Assembly (NCBI RefSeq): GCF_007678455.1
Contig: NZ_VEEP01000012.1
Coordinates: 1 to 64,000 of the forward strand
Origin: Cytobacillus oceanisediminis 2691
Lineage (GTDB): Bacteria; Bacillota; Bacilli; Bacillales; Cytobacillaceae
DNA length: 64,000 nt
Reading direction: 5' to 3'
A model generated the notes under the pieces. That model searched no databases. It was not told the origin of the DNA and saw only the letters and a list, made by a program, of their open reading frames with translations. Each line of letters opens with the position of its first letter. Position 1 is the first letter of the stretch. The position numbers and the translations under genes were made by a program. Shown here one piece after another: positions 15,067-23,846 of the stretch.

Positions 15067-15294
15067 ATGATGTACTGCGAATTCAAACCATTCTCCACCG
15101 ATACTGAGACCTATTCACAGGAAATGCTTGAGGAGCTGATCGGTGATGAATTCGAAGCAATGATGTTTAAGGATGATGAGAGAATTCCAGCCTATATCTG
15201 GACAATCAATTTTGTGGTTATTGTCAAAAGAAGTACGAAATTTCTAACAGACATCAGCTTTGAAAAAATCCCCAGGAATCCAGTTTGCGAGTGA
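15067..15294 (+). CDS. 75-residue conserved hypothetical protein
   Basis: An acidic small protein starting MMYCEFKPFSTDTETYSQEM with a hydrophobic centre (IPAYIWTINFVVIVKRS). AAAAGGAG stands eight bases before ATG 15067; the frame also opens at GTG 15058, which overlaps the binding site. I do not recognise a family. It lies between a cre site and two Rex-type palindromes, and adhE follows 127 bases later, so it may share redox and carbon control with adhE. Confidence 0.6.
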   Translation: MMYCEFKPFSTDTETYSQEMLEELIGDEFEAMMFKDDERIPAYIWTINFVVIVKRSTKFLTDISFEKIPRNPVCE

Positions 15295-15310
15295 TTTTTT
15301 TTACAAGTAC

Positions 15311-15328
15311 TTGTGAAATGATTCACAA
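15311..15328. promoter_or_regulatory. Rex operator upstream of adhE
   Basis: TTGTGAAATGATTCACAA has perfect TTGTGAA/TTCACAA arms with four bases between, the Rex (redox-sensing repressor) consensus. It lies about 95 bases before adhE. Rex releases DNA when NADH is high, which would turn on ethanol formation. Confidence 0.8.
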
Positions 15329-15421
15329 ATAAAAACCTTTTATTTACCCTTAAACAAAAAATATGTACTAAAGTATAGCAAATTGAACAATCATCCCAAT
15401 TTCTTAAGGAGGTCCTGAAAA

Positions 15422-18025
15422 ATGGGCACAGTTGAAAAAGTGGTTAATTCGCATCCTTCCGTTGCTGAAATGATTGATGGTTTAGTCGTGAAAGGATTGA
15501 ACGCCTTAACAAAAATGCGTGAGCTTGATCAGGAAGCTGTAAACCAGATTGTGAAGGAAATGGCGCTGGCAGGACTAGATCAACATATGCCGCTCGCAAA
15601 GATGGCAGTTGAAGAAACAAAACGTGGAGTTTATGAAGACAAGATTATCAAGAACATGTTTGCTACCGAATATGTTTACCACAATATCAAGTATGATAAA
15701 ACAGCTGGCATCATTGATAAAAATGACCATGAAGGCATGATTACCATTGCTGAGCCCGTTGGTGTGATTGCCGGAGTGACTCCTGTTACCAATCCAACCT
15801 CAACAACGATGTTCAAGGCCCTGATTTCCATCAAGACACGCAACCCAATCATCTTCGCCTTCCATCCATCTGCTCAAAAGTGCAGCAGTGAGGCGGCAAA
15901 AATTCTTCGGGATGCAGCCATTAAGGCAGGAGCTCCTGAACACTGTGTGCAATGGATCGAAAAGCCTTCACTTGAAGCCACTCAGGCTTTGATGAACCAT
16001 CCTAAGATTTCGATGATTTTGGCTACCGGCGGTGCAGGAATGGTGAAATCAGCATACAGTTCAGGCAAGCCCGCATTGGGCGTTGGTCCGGGCAATGTCC
16101 CTTGTTATATTGAACGGACAGCAAATGTGAAGAGGGCTGTCAATGATCTGATTTTATCCAAAACATTCGACAATGGGATGATTTGTGCTTCTGAGCAGGC
16201 AGTTATCATAGATAAGGAAATCTATCACGAGGTCAAATCTGAAATGGTTGCGAACAGCTGCTACTTTTTAAATGAGGAAGAAAGGATAAAAGTAGAAAAG
16301 CTTGTCATCAATGAACATTCCTGTGCAGTGAATGCTGATATAGTGGGAATGCCTGCACACAGAATTGCTGAAATGGCAGGCGTAGCAGTGCCGGAAGAGA
16401 CAAAAATCCTTGTAGCCGAGCTTAAGGGTGTGGGGCCACAATATCCTTTGTCACGTGAAAAATTGAGCCCGGTATTGGCTTGCTATAAAGTGAACGGAAC
16501 GGAAGAAGGGCTGAAGCGTGCGGAAGAAATGCTGGAGTTCGGCGGCCTGGGCCATTCCGCTGTAATCCACTCGACAAGTGATGAGATTATAAAGTCATTT
16601 GGTCTGCGAATGAAGGCAGGGCGTATTATTGTCAATGCACCATCATCACAGGGCGCAATCGGCGATATCTATAATGCCTATCTTCCATCCCTGACCCTTG
16701 GCTGCGGAACATATGGAGGCAACTCGGTTTCCACAAATGTCGGTGCAGTCAACCTAATCAATGTGAAAAAAGTAGCGAGAAGGAATGTGAATATGCAGTG
16801 GTTTAAAGTGCCTTCTAAAATCTATTTTGAGAAGAACTCTACACAATACCTGGCAAAAATGCCTAAAATATCGAAGGCCTTCATTGTTACAGATCCAGGA
16901 ATGGTAAAGCTTGGCTATGTAGATAAAGTTCTCTATCACTTAAGAAAGCGTCCGGATTATGTCCACTGTGAAATATTCTCAGAAGTTGAACCAGATCCGT
17001 CAATTGAAACCGTGATGAAAGGTGCCGAAATGATGGCGAGCTTCCAGCCGGATGTCATCATTGCTCTAGGCGGAGGGTCGGCCATGGACGCAGCGAAGGG
17101 GATGTGGCTGTTTTATGAATATCCAGAGGCGGACTTCCATGGGTTGAAGCAGAAATTCCTTGATATTCGCAAGCGAATTGTCAAATACCCACAGCTTGGC
17201 CGCAAAGCGCAATTTGTTGCCATTCCGACAACCTCGGGAACAGGGTCTGAAGTGACCTCTTTCTCGGTTATCACTGATAAAAAGGCGAACATCAAATATC
17301 CGCTCGCTGATTATGAGTTGACACCTGATGTGGCGATCGTCGACCCGCAATTTGTCATGACAGTGCCAAAGCATATTACGGCCGATACTGGAATGGACGT
17401 TCTGACACACGCAATAGAAGCTTATGTAAGCTGCATGGCCAATGACTATACAGACGGACTTGCCATTAAGGCCATTCAACTTATATTTGAATATCTCCCT
17501 AGAGCGTACCGAAACGGACAGGATGAAGTGGCCCGCGAGAAAGTGCACAATGCTTCAACGATTGCAGGTATGGCGTTTGCCAATGCATTCCTCGGAATCA
17601 ACCATAGCCTTGCACACAAGCTTGGAGCTGAATTCCATATTGCGCACGGCCGTTCAAATACAATCCTGATGCCGCATGTCATCCGTTATAACGCAACTAA
17701 ACCGAAAAAGTTCACTGCTTTTCCAAAATATGAAAGCTTTGTCGCAGACCAGCGTTATGCTGAAATCGCCCGTATTCTCGGCTTGCCTGCACGTACTTCC
17801 GAAGAAGGTGTCGAAAGCCTTGTCCAGGCAATCATCAGGCTGGCAAACGAAATGGAGATCCCGATGAGCTTAGAAGCAAACGGAGTAGACAAGGCCGAAT
17901 TCGAGGCGAAGGTCGACCAGCTTGCAGACCGCGCATTTGAGGACCAGTGTACAACGGCCAACCCTAAGCTTCCGTTAGTATCTGATCTTGCAGAAATCTA
18001 TCGTTCAGCCTATAAAGGAGTTTAA
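15422..18025 (+). CDS. adhE: Bifunctional acetaldehyde-CoA/alcohol dehydrogenase
   Basis: An 867-residue AdhE, which reduces acetyl-CoA to acetaldehyde and then ethanol and so reoxidises two NADH during fermentation. Residues 1 to about 440 are the aldehyde dehydrogenase half, with GVGPGNVP and the nucleophilic Cys near residue 255 in GMICASEQA. Residues about 450-867 are the iron alcohol dehydrogenase half, with ALGGGSAMDAAKG, DTGMDVLTHAIEA and HSLAHKLGAEFHIAHG holding the metal ligands. AAGGAGG stands upstream of the ATG. The length is normal for the family. A Rex operator upstream and a strong terminator downstream mark a single-gene unit. Confidence 0.97.
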   Translation: MGTVEKVVNSHPSVAEMIDGLVVKGLNALTKMRELDQEAVNQIVKEMALAGLDQHMPLAKMAVEETKRGVYEDKIIKNMFATEYVYHNIKYDKTAGIIDKNDHEGMITIAEPVGVIAGVTPVTNPTSTTMFKALISIKTRNPIIFAFHPSAQKCSSEAAKILRDAAIKAGAPEHCVQWIEKPSLEATQALMNHPKISMILATGGAGMVKSAYSSGKPALGVGPGNVPCYIERTANVKRAVNDLILSKTFDNGMICASEQAVIIDKEIYHEVKSEMVANSCYFLNEEERIKVEKLVINEHSCAVNADIVGMPAHRIAEMAGVAVPEETKILVAELKGVGPQYPLSREKLSPVLACYKVNGTEEGLKRAEEMLEFGGLGHSAVIHSTSDEIIKSFGLRMKAGRIIVNAPSSQGAIGDIYNAYLPSLTLGCGTYGGNSVSTNVGAVNLINVKKVARRNVNMQWFKVPSKIYFEKNSTQYLAKMPKISKAFIVTDPGMVKLGYVDKVLYHLRKRPDYVHCEIFSEVEPDPSIETVMKGAEMMASFQPDVIIALGGGSAMDAAKGMWLFYEYPEADFHGLKQKFLDIRKRIVKYPQLGRKAQFVAIPTTSGTGSEVTSFSVITDKKANIKYPLADYELTPDVAIVDPQFVMTVPKHITADTGMDVLTHAIEAYVSCMANDYTDGLAIKAIQLIFEYLPRAYRNGQDEVAREKVHNASTIAGMAFANAFLGINHSLAHKLGAEFHIAHGRSNTILMPHVIRYNATKPKKFTAFPKYESFVADQRYAEIARILGLPARTSEEGVESLVQAIIRLANEMEIPMSLEANGVDKAEFEAKVDQLADRAFEDQCTTANPKLPLVSDLAEIYRSAYKGV

Positions 18026-18031
18026 TAGTAT

Positions 18032-18069
18032 AAAAAGGAGTGGAATCACCTGATTCCACTCCTTTTTTT
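18032..18069 (+). terminator. Strong intrinsic terminator after adhE
   Basis: AAAAAGGAGTGGAATC and GATTCCACTCCTTTTT are perfect 16-base arms around ACCT, ending in a T run. Confidence 0.95.
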
Positions 18070-18202
18070 CATATAACACCCTCCGCCATTCACGATTGGT
18101 TCTAAATTCCCAGTAAATATAGTAATAATTTAACTAGTTTTTATTTTCAAAATATTATATTATTTATCCTGGTTTACAATTTTCCAATCCAGGAGGTAAT
18201 GT

Positions 18203-19606
18203 ATGAAGAAAAAGCCCTATCTATCAATTGCTTTAGTTGCTGGTCTAGCTGTAAGTACCTTTGGCGCCCAAGCCATATATGCGGAACCCGCAAAAACTGC
18301 GCAGCAAGTGCAGCCATTCAATGTATTTGACAACAAGGTGCTCGACAAAATCAATGTTGAGAATATTTACAACAATATTGATTATCTTTCAAAGACCCCT
18401 CGTGTTGCCGGTACTGAAGCTGAACATAAAGCGATTCAATATGTTAAAGAGCAATTTGAATCATATGGTTATGAAACAGAACTTCAGGAGTTTACTTTCT
18501 ATGGATATACCGCTCCACATACTGTAAAGCTATCGATTGATGGTTTTGCAGATGAAATCAAACCGAAATCATTTACATACGGAATGGACGGGAATGTCTC
18601 TGGTGAATTGGTATATGCCGGTTTAGGACAAGCAGCGGATTTTGAAGGAAAAGATTTAACAGGTAAAATCGCTTTGATTCAGCGTGGAGCTATTTCATTT
18701 GCAGATAAAGTTCTAAATGCTGCAGCGCATGGTGCTTCAGGTGTCATTATCTATAACAATGCACCCGGAGAGCTGAACGGAACATTCGGGACTCCAAATG
18801 AAAACTATGTTCCAGCTGTAGCCATTTCTCAGGAAGCCGGACAAGCATTATTTGACAAGCTTATGAATGGTGAAATCTTGAACGGAGCGATTCAAATTGA
18901 GGGTGCAGAAGGCGGCATAAGGACGTCATACAATGTAGTCGCCAAGAAAGCACCTACAAATAAAAATAAATCAACAGACGGAATCCTTGCTTTGGGAGCT
19001 CACCATGACTCAGTCCCTGGTGCACCCGGTGCGAATGATGATGCATCGGGCACTGCAATGACTCTTGAATTGGCGCGCGTCATGAAGGATCTGCCGACAA
19101 ATATGGAAATGCGGTTCATTACGTTCGGAGCAGAAGAACTAGGTTTGATTGGTTCCCGTTACTATGTCAGCCAACTGCCTAAAGAGGAAAAAGAAAGGTT
19201 TGTCGGATATTTCAATATGGATATGGTTGGCAGCAGAGATGCCGGCGATTTGGTCATCAATACAGTCGACGGCAGCCAAAACATCGTTTCACAAACAGCT
19301 CAGGCATCAAGTGCCCGTCTAAATGGTGAACCGACACCAATCCAGACAGGAGGCAGCAGCGACCATGTTTCATTTTATGAGGGTGGAATCGCCTCCGGAT
19401 CCTTCATCCACAGACCGCTTGAACCATGGTATCATACACCTGAAGATACAATTGATAAAATCAGCAAGGAAAAATTGCAGGATGTAGCTGAGATTGTGGG
19501 CACTGCCGTCTATGATATTGTACGTCCAGAGAATCAGGGGCCAAAAGCCAATAGGGGAGTAGAGCGAAAAGTACCACACTTATATTATGAGCAGGATATT
19601 AAATAA
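18203..19606 (+). CDS. ywaD: Secreted M28-family aminopeptidase with PA domain
   Basis: A 467-residue exported enzyme similar to Bacillus YwaD, which removes N-terminal residues from peptides. A signal peptide covers about residues 1-27, ending near QAIYAEPA. A protease-associated domain follows (GKIALIQRGAISFADKVLNA and GVIIYNNAPGELNG). The M28 zinc peptidase domain starts near residue 245 with GAHHDSVPGAPGANDDASG (metal His and Asp), ITFGAEELGLIGS (catalytic Glu pair), FNMDMVG and GGSSDHVSF (last metal His). ATG 18203 follows AGGAGG. It is a single gene between terminators. Confidence 0.93.
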   Translation: MKKKPYLSIALVAGLAVSTFGAQAIYAEPAKTAQQVQPFNVFDNKVLDKINVENIYNNIDYLSKTPRVAGTEAEHKAIQYVKEQFESYGYETELQEFTFYGYTAPHTVKLSIDGFADEIKPKSFTYGMDGNVSGELVYAGLGQAADFEGKDLTGKIALIQRGAISFADKVLNAAAHGASGVIIYNNAPGELNGTFGTPNENYVPAVAISQEAGQALFDKLMNGEILNGAIQIEGAEGGIRTSYNVVAKKAPTNKNKSTDGILALGAHHDSVPGAPGANDDASGTAMTLELARVMKDLPTNMEMRFITFGAEELGLIGSRYYVSQLPKEEKERFVGYFNMDMVGSRDAGDLVINTVDGSQNIVSQTAQASSARLNGEPTPIQTGGSSDHVSFYEGGIASGSFIHRPLEPWYHTPEDTIDKISKEKLQDVAEIVGTAVYDIVRPENQGPKANRGVERKVPHLYYEQDIK

Positions 19607-19619
19607 TTGTATTTAAACT

Positions 19620-19657
19620 TCAGGTTAACCCTTGGTATGGGTTAACCTGATTTAATT
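19620..19657 (+). terminator. Intrinsic terminator after the aminopeptidase gene
   Basis: CAGGTTAACCC and GGGTTAACCTG are perfect arms around TTGGTAT, followed by ATTTAATTTT. Confidence 0.85.
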
Positions 19658-19800
19658 TTACCCAGAAAGCTATTTATGGTGTCTTACAAGGTTATGATAT
19701 GAAATCATTCAACCTATGAAGCCGTGAATTTCTTTCATACCCCTTGATTCTTTATGGGCAAACTAGGATGTTGAATGGAAGACGGTATCTGGACAAAATA

Positions 19801-19832
19801 AAAAGAAGGTCCCTAAGGAACCTTCTTTTTTC
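19801..19832 (-). terminator. Intrinsic terminator after cspC
   Basis: On the plus strand AGAAGGTCCC and GGAACCTTCT pair around TAAG with one wobble; on both sides A/T runs allow termination in either direction. Confidence 0.8.
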
Positions 19833-19845
19833 AACAAGACTAATA

Positions 19846-20046
19846 TTATAGTTTTGTTACGTTAGCAGCTTGTGGTCCGCGAGCGCCTTGCTCAACGTCG
19901 AAAGATACTTTTTGACCTTCGTCTAATGATTTGAAGCCTTCAGATTGGATAGCAGAGAAGTGTACGAATACGTCGTCTCCACCTTCGCGCTCGATGAATC
20001 CAAAACCTTTTTCTGCGTTAAACCATTTTACTGTACCTTGTTCCAT
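19846..20046 (-). CDS. cspC: Cold shock protein, CspC-like
   Basis: A 66-residue single-domain cold shock protein, a five-stranded barrel that binds single-stranded nucleic acid. RNP1 (KGFGFIE) and RNP2 (VFVHF) are intact, and the [18 protein letters not shown] start and [20 protein letters not shown] end match Bacillus CspC closely. TAGGAGG precedes the ATG. A leader region upstream is AT-rich, as is usual for cold-regulated genes. Confidence 0.96.
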   Translation of the reverse strand: MEQGTVKWFNAEKGFGFIEREGGDDVFVHFSAIQSEGFKSLDEGQKVSFDVEQGARGPQAANVTKL

Positions 20047-20365
20047 TACTGTTACCTCCTAGTGCAATTCGCACAAATGTTACTATCCTTGCCCAAAGTG
20101 ATCATTAAGACGAAATAATTTCTATCCTTTACACCGAACAAAAATAATTCTATTTCATCATATCAGATACTGGAATCAATAGCAAACACAAACAAGAGAT
20201 TTCGTCCTATTGTCCTATCTTGAGCAAGTGTTCCTTTTAAATATCATACAGATAACCTGGTTTTTTCTACCTTTTGAATGATGTAAAACTTCTTGACCAT
20301 TGTTTTTTCCTTCAGGACTCGGAATCAGTAGAATGTCCATCTAAAAAAAACAAATAATAAAAGGA
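20047..20365. other. Leader of cspC and divergent promoter region
   Basis: No gene was seen. The part next to cspC should contain its promoter and long 5' leader, which in this family carries cold-responsive structure. The right part is upstream of the 20383 gene. I could not assign a specific motif. Confidence 0.4.
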
Positions 20366-20382
20366 AAAGGAGGGTGAGGATA

Positions 20383-20565
20383 TTGGGAAAATGGAATGAA
20401 CAGGGTGCACCTAATAATAATTTGTCTGCAGAAACAATAGCGAGTTCCAAGCTTGTAGGAAAAGAAGGGCTGGAGGCGCACGAGTTTTCGGAAGAACTTT
20501 CGGACGAAGGAGAAAGGAATAAAGCGATCGACAAACAATTAAAGGAACACCAGCCAGGAATGTAA
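20383..20565 (+). CDS. 60-residue hydrophilic protein, faintly YfhD-like
   Basis: TTG 20383 is placed nine bases after a strong AAGGAGG; the same frame begins at GTG 20374, but that codon lies inside the binding site. The product is very polar, with NNNLSAETIASSKLVGKEGL and an EFSEELSDEGE segment that recalls the EFSEELAD block of the YfhD family of small Bacillus proteins. No cysteine and no hydrophobic core are visible, so it may be disordered. A second hydrophilic small gene follows 11 bases later. Confidence 0.55.
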   Translation: MGKWNEQGAPNNNLSAETIASSKLVGKEGLEAHEFSEELSDEGERNKAIDKQLKEHQPGM

Positions 20566-20576
20566 ACAAGAAAGAA

Positions 20577-20711
20577 ATGAAGGCAGGAATGAAAAAAGAG
20601 AATCGATACATGGATAAAAGGGGAGACTTCACCGCACACTCTGAGGGTGTGGCTGATTATCCTAAACGGCCGGAACACCGGACGATCAATCAGAATAGTA
20701 AGAAGAAATGA
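20577..20711 (+). CDS. 44-residue hydrophilic basic small protein
   Basis: Begins MKAGMKKENRYMDKRGDFTA and ends TINQNSKKK. The alternative start at ATG 20589 has AGGCAGGA almost touching it. It lies 11 bases after the 20383 gene and is closed by a good terminator at 20716, so both genes form one unit. I do not recognise a family. Its small size and high charge resemble spore or stress small proteins. Confidence 0.45.
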   Translation: MKAGMKKENRYMDKRGDFTAHSEGVADYPKRPEHRTINQNSKKK

Positions 20712-20715
20712 ATTG

Positions 20716-20753
20716 AAAAGTTGCCGGGCTCTTGGATGCCAGGCAACTTTTCT
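20716..20753. terminator. Bidirectional terminator
   Basis: AAAAGTTGCC and GGCAACTTTT form perfect outer arms with a further GGC/GCC-type inner pairing; A and T runs occur on both sides. Confidence 0.85.
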
Positions 20754-20798
20754 TCTATTAAATAGAGAGTCGTTTTCAAAGCACCCCTTCTGGATGCC

Positions 20799-21800
20799 TT
20801 AAATTTCAACTCCATTTTTTTCTTTGTAAAATTCAATTTCAAATCCAAGGTCTTGAAGCATTTTATGGTCAGCAGTTGTATCTTGGCCTGCTGTTGTCAG
20901 ATAATCGCCAACAAAAATTGAATTGGCAGGATAAAGACCTAAAGGCTGTAAGCTTCTGAGGTTAACCTCCCGGCCTCCTGAAATCCTGATTTCTTTTGAT
21001 GGATTAATGAATCGCATCAGGCATAGGACTTTTAGACAGTACCGGGGATTTAATTCATCGGTCCCTTCAAGCGGGGTACCCTCAATTGCATGGAGGAAAT
21101 TAACCGGAATGGAATCGGCATCTAGAACCTTAAGGCTCCTCGCCATGTCAACGACATCCATCTTTGATTCCCTCATTCCAATAATAACCCCGGAGCAGGG
21201 AGAAATTCCGCTGCTTTTAATCAGTTCAACCGTATTAACTCGATCTTGATATGTATGTGATGTCGTGATTGACTCATGATGGCTTGCAGATGTATTAAGA
21301 TTGTGATTATATCGATCCACACCAGCAGCTTTGAGCTTTTCTGCCTGAGATGGTTTAAGGATTCCAAGGCATGCGCATACTTTAAGGCCAAACTTTTCTT
21401 TAATTTCCTGAACAGCCGAAGATACTGTATCAAGTTCCTTTTCGCTTGGCCCTCTGCCGCTGGCTACAATACAATAAGTACCTGCGTTGAGATTGTAAGC
21501 TTGTTCAGCACCCTGGAGGATGGTTTCTTTGTCCATCATTCGATACTTATCGATAGGAGCACTCGAGATACTTGATTGCGCACAGTAGCCGCAGTTTTCA
21601 GGGCATAAGCCTGACTTTGTATTAATAATCATATTAAGCTTAACTTTATTGCCAAAATGATGGTGGCGAATTGTGTATGCAGCCTGGAGCAATTCCAGCA
21701 GTTCTTGGTCCGGACAATCCAGTATACTCAGTGCTTCTTCATCCGTCAGTTCGTCGCCTTCAAGAACGCTAAATGCTAACCTTTTCCAGTATGACATCAA
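20799..21800 (-). CDS. bioB: Biotin synthase
   Basis: A 333-residue radical SAM enzyme that inserts sulfur into dethiobiotin to give biotin. The radical-SAM cluster motif is visible as SGLCPENCGYCAQSS near residues 62-76 (CxxxCxxC), followed by the family's YNHNLNTSASHH, CSGVIIGMRES and IRISGGREVNLRSLQPLGLY. It follows bioY on the minus strand with a 20-base gap and is likely cotranscribed under the BirA operator. No other bio genes are in the window. Confidence 0.96.
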   Translation of the reverse strand: MMSYWKRLAFSVLEGDELTDEEALSILDCPDQELLELLQAAYTIRHHHFGNKVKLNMIINTKSGLCPENCGYCAQSSISSAPIDKYRMMDKETILQGAEQAYNLNAGTYCIVASGRGPSEKELDTVSSAVQEIKEKFGLKVCACLGILKPSQAEKLKAAGVDRYNHNLNTSASHHESITTSHTYQDRVNTVELIKSSGISPCSGVIIGMRESKMDVVDMARSLKVLDADSIPVNFLHAIEGTPLEGTDELNPRYCLKVLCLMRFINPSKEIRISGGREVNLRSLQPLGLYPANSIFVGDYLTTAGQDTTADHKMLQDLGFEIEFYKEKNGVEI

Positions 21801-21820
21801 GAACCCCCCCTATGTTTGTT

Positions 21821-22411
21821 TTAAGCCGCTTTTCTTAAATGTTTAAAGTTCGCCTTTGACAATACTGTTTTTTCCAGTCTGTGACCCATCATACCAGCAA
21901 ATACAGAAAGGAGGATGTCTTTCGGAAGAGGAGCAACCATCCAAAGCCATGCCATTTTATACGTAAATCCTTCTGGAGCAGCAGCCCAGAATTTATAAGC
22001 AAAATACATCCAATTTGTACCGAAAACATAATTAATAATAAGTCCGGCCAGTGATGCCATGATGAACGCAGAAAGTGACCGATGCTTCTCAACCATTTTG
22101 CCTGCAACATAGGCTGTTAAAATAAATGAAAGAATAAATCCGAAGGTTGGACTAATCACTGTAGAAAAGCCCGCACCGAATCTAGCAAAGATCGGTACGC
22201 CGACCAAACCTACGAGGGCGTAGACAGTCATTGATATGGCTCCCAGCCTGCTTCCCAGGATAATCCCTGCCAAAATCGCAAAGAAGGTTTGAAGAGTGAT
22301 TGGTACTCCACCCACAACCATAAAAGGTACAAACGAAGTAATATTTGCCCCAATCGCCATAAGACCGACGAACATGGAAGCAAGAGTGAGATCAAGCGCT
22401 TTAAACTTCAT
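21821..22411 (-). CDS. bioY: Biotin transporter BioY
   Basis: A 196-residue membrane substrate-binding component of a biotin ECF-type transporter. Six hydrophobic segments are visible, with the BioY pattern VPITLQTFFAILAGIILGSR, VGLVGVPIFARFGAG (about residues 66-82) and FILSFILTAYVAGKM. AAAGGAGAG stands before the ATG. The gene is first of bioY-bioB, behind a BirA-type operator that overlaps the -35 box. Confidence 0.95.
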   Translation of the reverse strand: MKFKALDLTLASMFVGLMAIGANITSFVPFMVVGGVPITLQTFFAILAGIILGSRLGAISMTVYALVGLVGVPIFARFGAGFSTVISPTFGFILSFILTAYVAGKMVEKHRSLSAFIMASLAGLIINYVFGTNWMYFAYKFWAAAPEGFTYKMAWLWMVAPLPKDILLSVFAGMMGHRLEKTVLSKANFKHLRKAA

Positions 22412-22444
22412 GTTAATAGCTCTCCTTTTCTATAATATAAATTC

Positions 22445-22496
22445 AGAATAAACTTTCCGAATTATTTATGTCAACCAAAAATTATTTAAGTTAACA
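22445..22496 (-). promoter_or_regulatory. bioYB promoter with BirA operator
   Basis: On the minus strand TGTTAAC, 14 bases, then GTTGACA (22469-22496) fits the BirA operator. The right half contains a TTGACA -35 box, with TATTCT 18 bases downstream as -10. Bound biotinyl-BirA would block the promoter. Confidence 0.8.
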
Positions 22497-22591
22497 TTTA
22501 TATAAAAAAGAAACCAAAACACTTTTGCCATTGCCAGTATTTAATTTATAATTGTCATTATGATCTTCCAGCAATGACAGGGGATGGTAAT

Positions 22592-23359
22592 ATGGAAAAA
22601 ATCCAATTATGCAGCGAAATAGTTGCCAAAGCAAAAAATATTGTTGTGTTGACTGGTGCAGGAATAAGTACAGAGTCTGGCATTAAAGACTTTCGTTCAC
22701 GAACAGGAATCTATAATCATGCCCCGGAATATATCCTTTCAATGGATTATTTTCATGAGCATCCAATGGCCTTTTATGAATTTGCTTTCTCTAATCTTTA
22801 CCATCCGAAGGCCATGCCAAATAAAGGCCATCGTATTCTGGCAAAATGGGAGCAAGAAGGACGTATTGATTGTATCATCACTCAAAATATTGATGGACTG
22901 CATCAAAAAGCAGGGAGCAAGAATGTAATAGAATTCCATGGAACAATGAAAACAGCAACTTGTCAAAATTGCGGTCAAAAGTATAGTGCAGATGATTTAT
23001 TAATTAGGAAGCAGACAGATGAAAAATTTTTTGTTTGCAGGGAATGTGAGGCCGATCGAGATTTATTCCACCTTATAAAACCAGATGTGATTTTGTTTGG
23101 AGATGCGGGTGAGTGGTTTACACCTGAGGGATTCGAAAAAATCTTAAATAGAATTGCTGAAGCCGATTGTTTACTCATTTTAGGCACTAGCCTGAGAGTA
23201 ACGCCGTTTTCTGCATTTCCTCAATATAAAAACAAAAATATCCCCATGATCATCATTAATAAAGGTGACACACCATATGACTATGACAATGACACCTATG
23301 TCATCCAGCATTCCATTGGAAGATGTTTAAGTGAAATTGATGATTACCTAAAAAATTAA
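22592..23359 (+). CDS. srtN: NAD-dependent protein deacetylase, sirtuin
   Basis: A 255-residue sirtuin that removes acyl groups from lysine with NAD. Seen in order: LTGAGISTESGIKDFRS (NAD-binding), ITQNIDGLHQKAG, the catalytic His in EFHGTM, a four-cysteine zinc site (CQNCGQ and CRECEA) and IKPDVILFGDAG, then LGTSLRVTPFS. ATG 22592 is chosen because AGGGGATGG precedes it; an in-frame ATG at 22574 has no good binding site. It corresponds to Bacillus SrtN, which acts on acetyl-CoA synthetase. Confidence 0.93.
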   Translation: MEKIQLCSEIVAKAKNIVVLTGAGISTESGIKDFRSRTGIYNHAPEYILSMDYFHEHPMAFYEFAFSNLYHPKAMPNKGHRILAKWEQEGRIDCIITQNIDGLHQKAGSKNVIEFHGTMKTATCQNCGQKYSADDLLIRKQTDEKFFVCRECEADRDLFHLIKPDVILFGDAGEWFTPEGFEKILNRIAEADCLLILGTSLRVTPFSAFPQYKNKNIPMIIINKGDTPYDYDNDTYVIQHSIGRCLSEIDDYLKN

Positions 23360-23360
23360 A

Positions 23361-23386
23361 AATGGTGCACGGTTATCCGTGCACCA
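23361..23386 (-). terminator. Intrinsic terminator between convergent genes
   Basis: GGTGCACGG and CCGTGCACC are perfect arms around TTAT. On the minus strand ATTTTTAA follows, so it fits the minus-strand gene at 23391 best. Confidence 0.7.
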
Positions 23387-23390
23387 GAAA

Positions 23391-23699
23391 TCATCTTATG
23401 CGGTTATGCATTTCCCGTTCAGGCAGCGGTCTGTCTATATCCAGCTGTTTATCTGTTTCAATTCCCGGATTTTCGGATGGATCATCCTCGTAATCCTTAA
23501 ATGCTGATTCTCCCACATCCAGTTCTCCAGGACTGAAAGCATTAACAGGGTATTCCTTCGTCTTTTTCTTATCGAAGTTATAGCCTGAAATAGAACTATT
23601 GACCAGGTTTTGGTTTTTCTCCTTGATGCCTTCGATTGAATCTATCATTTCTTTTTCATTTTTATATGATTTAAGGATATGCTTTTTCTCGATTTCCAT
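23391..23699 (-). CDS. 102-residue hydrophilic hypothetical protein
   Basis: The start at ATG 23699 follows TTAGGAGG at nine bases; the frame is open for another 33 codons upstream but without a binding site. The product is charged, starting MEIEKKHILKSYKNEKEMID, with a SISGYNFDKKKTKEYPVNAF stretch and an acidic proline-containing C-terminus (YEDDPSENPGIETDKQLDID). No domain was recognised. It is convergent with the sirtuin gene. Confidence 0.6.
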   Translation of the reverse strand: MEIEKKHILKSYKNEKEMIDSIEGIKEKNQNLVNSSISGYNFDKKKTKEYPVNAFSPGELDVGESAFKDYEDDPSENPGIETDKQLDIDRPLPEREMHNRIR

Positions 23700-23846
23700 A
23701 TCGATCAGCCTCCTAACGGTTTTACTTACATATACCCAATATAATACTCGTTTTAACTTTTTGTATTTTTTACCAGAATGGTCTTTTTGTTCTGCCAATC
23801 TGGTAAACTATTTTATAAGATAAGCTTGAATAAAGGGGACGAAGAG

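Noticed and set aside
17066-17548. Minus-strand frame of 160 residues opposite adhE
   Set aside because: Shadow of the iron alcohol dehydrogenase domain.
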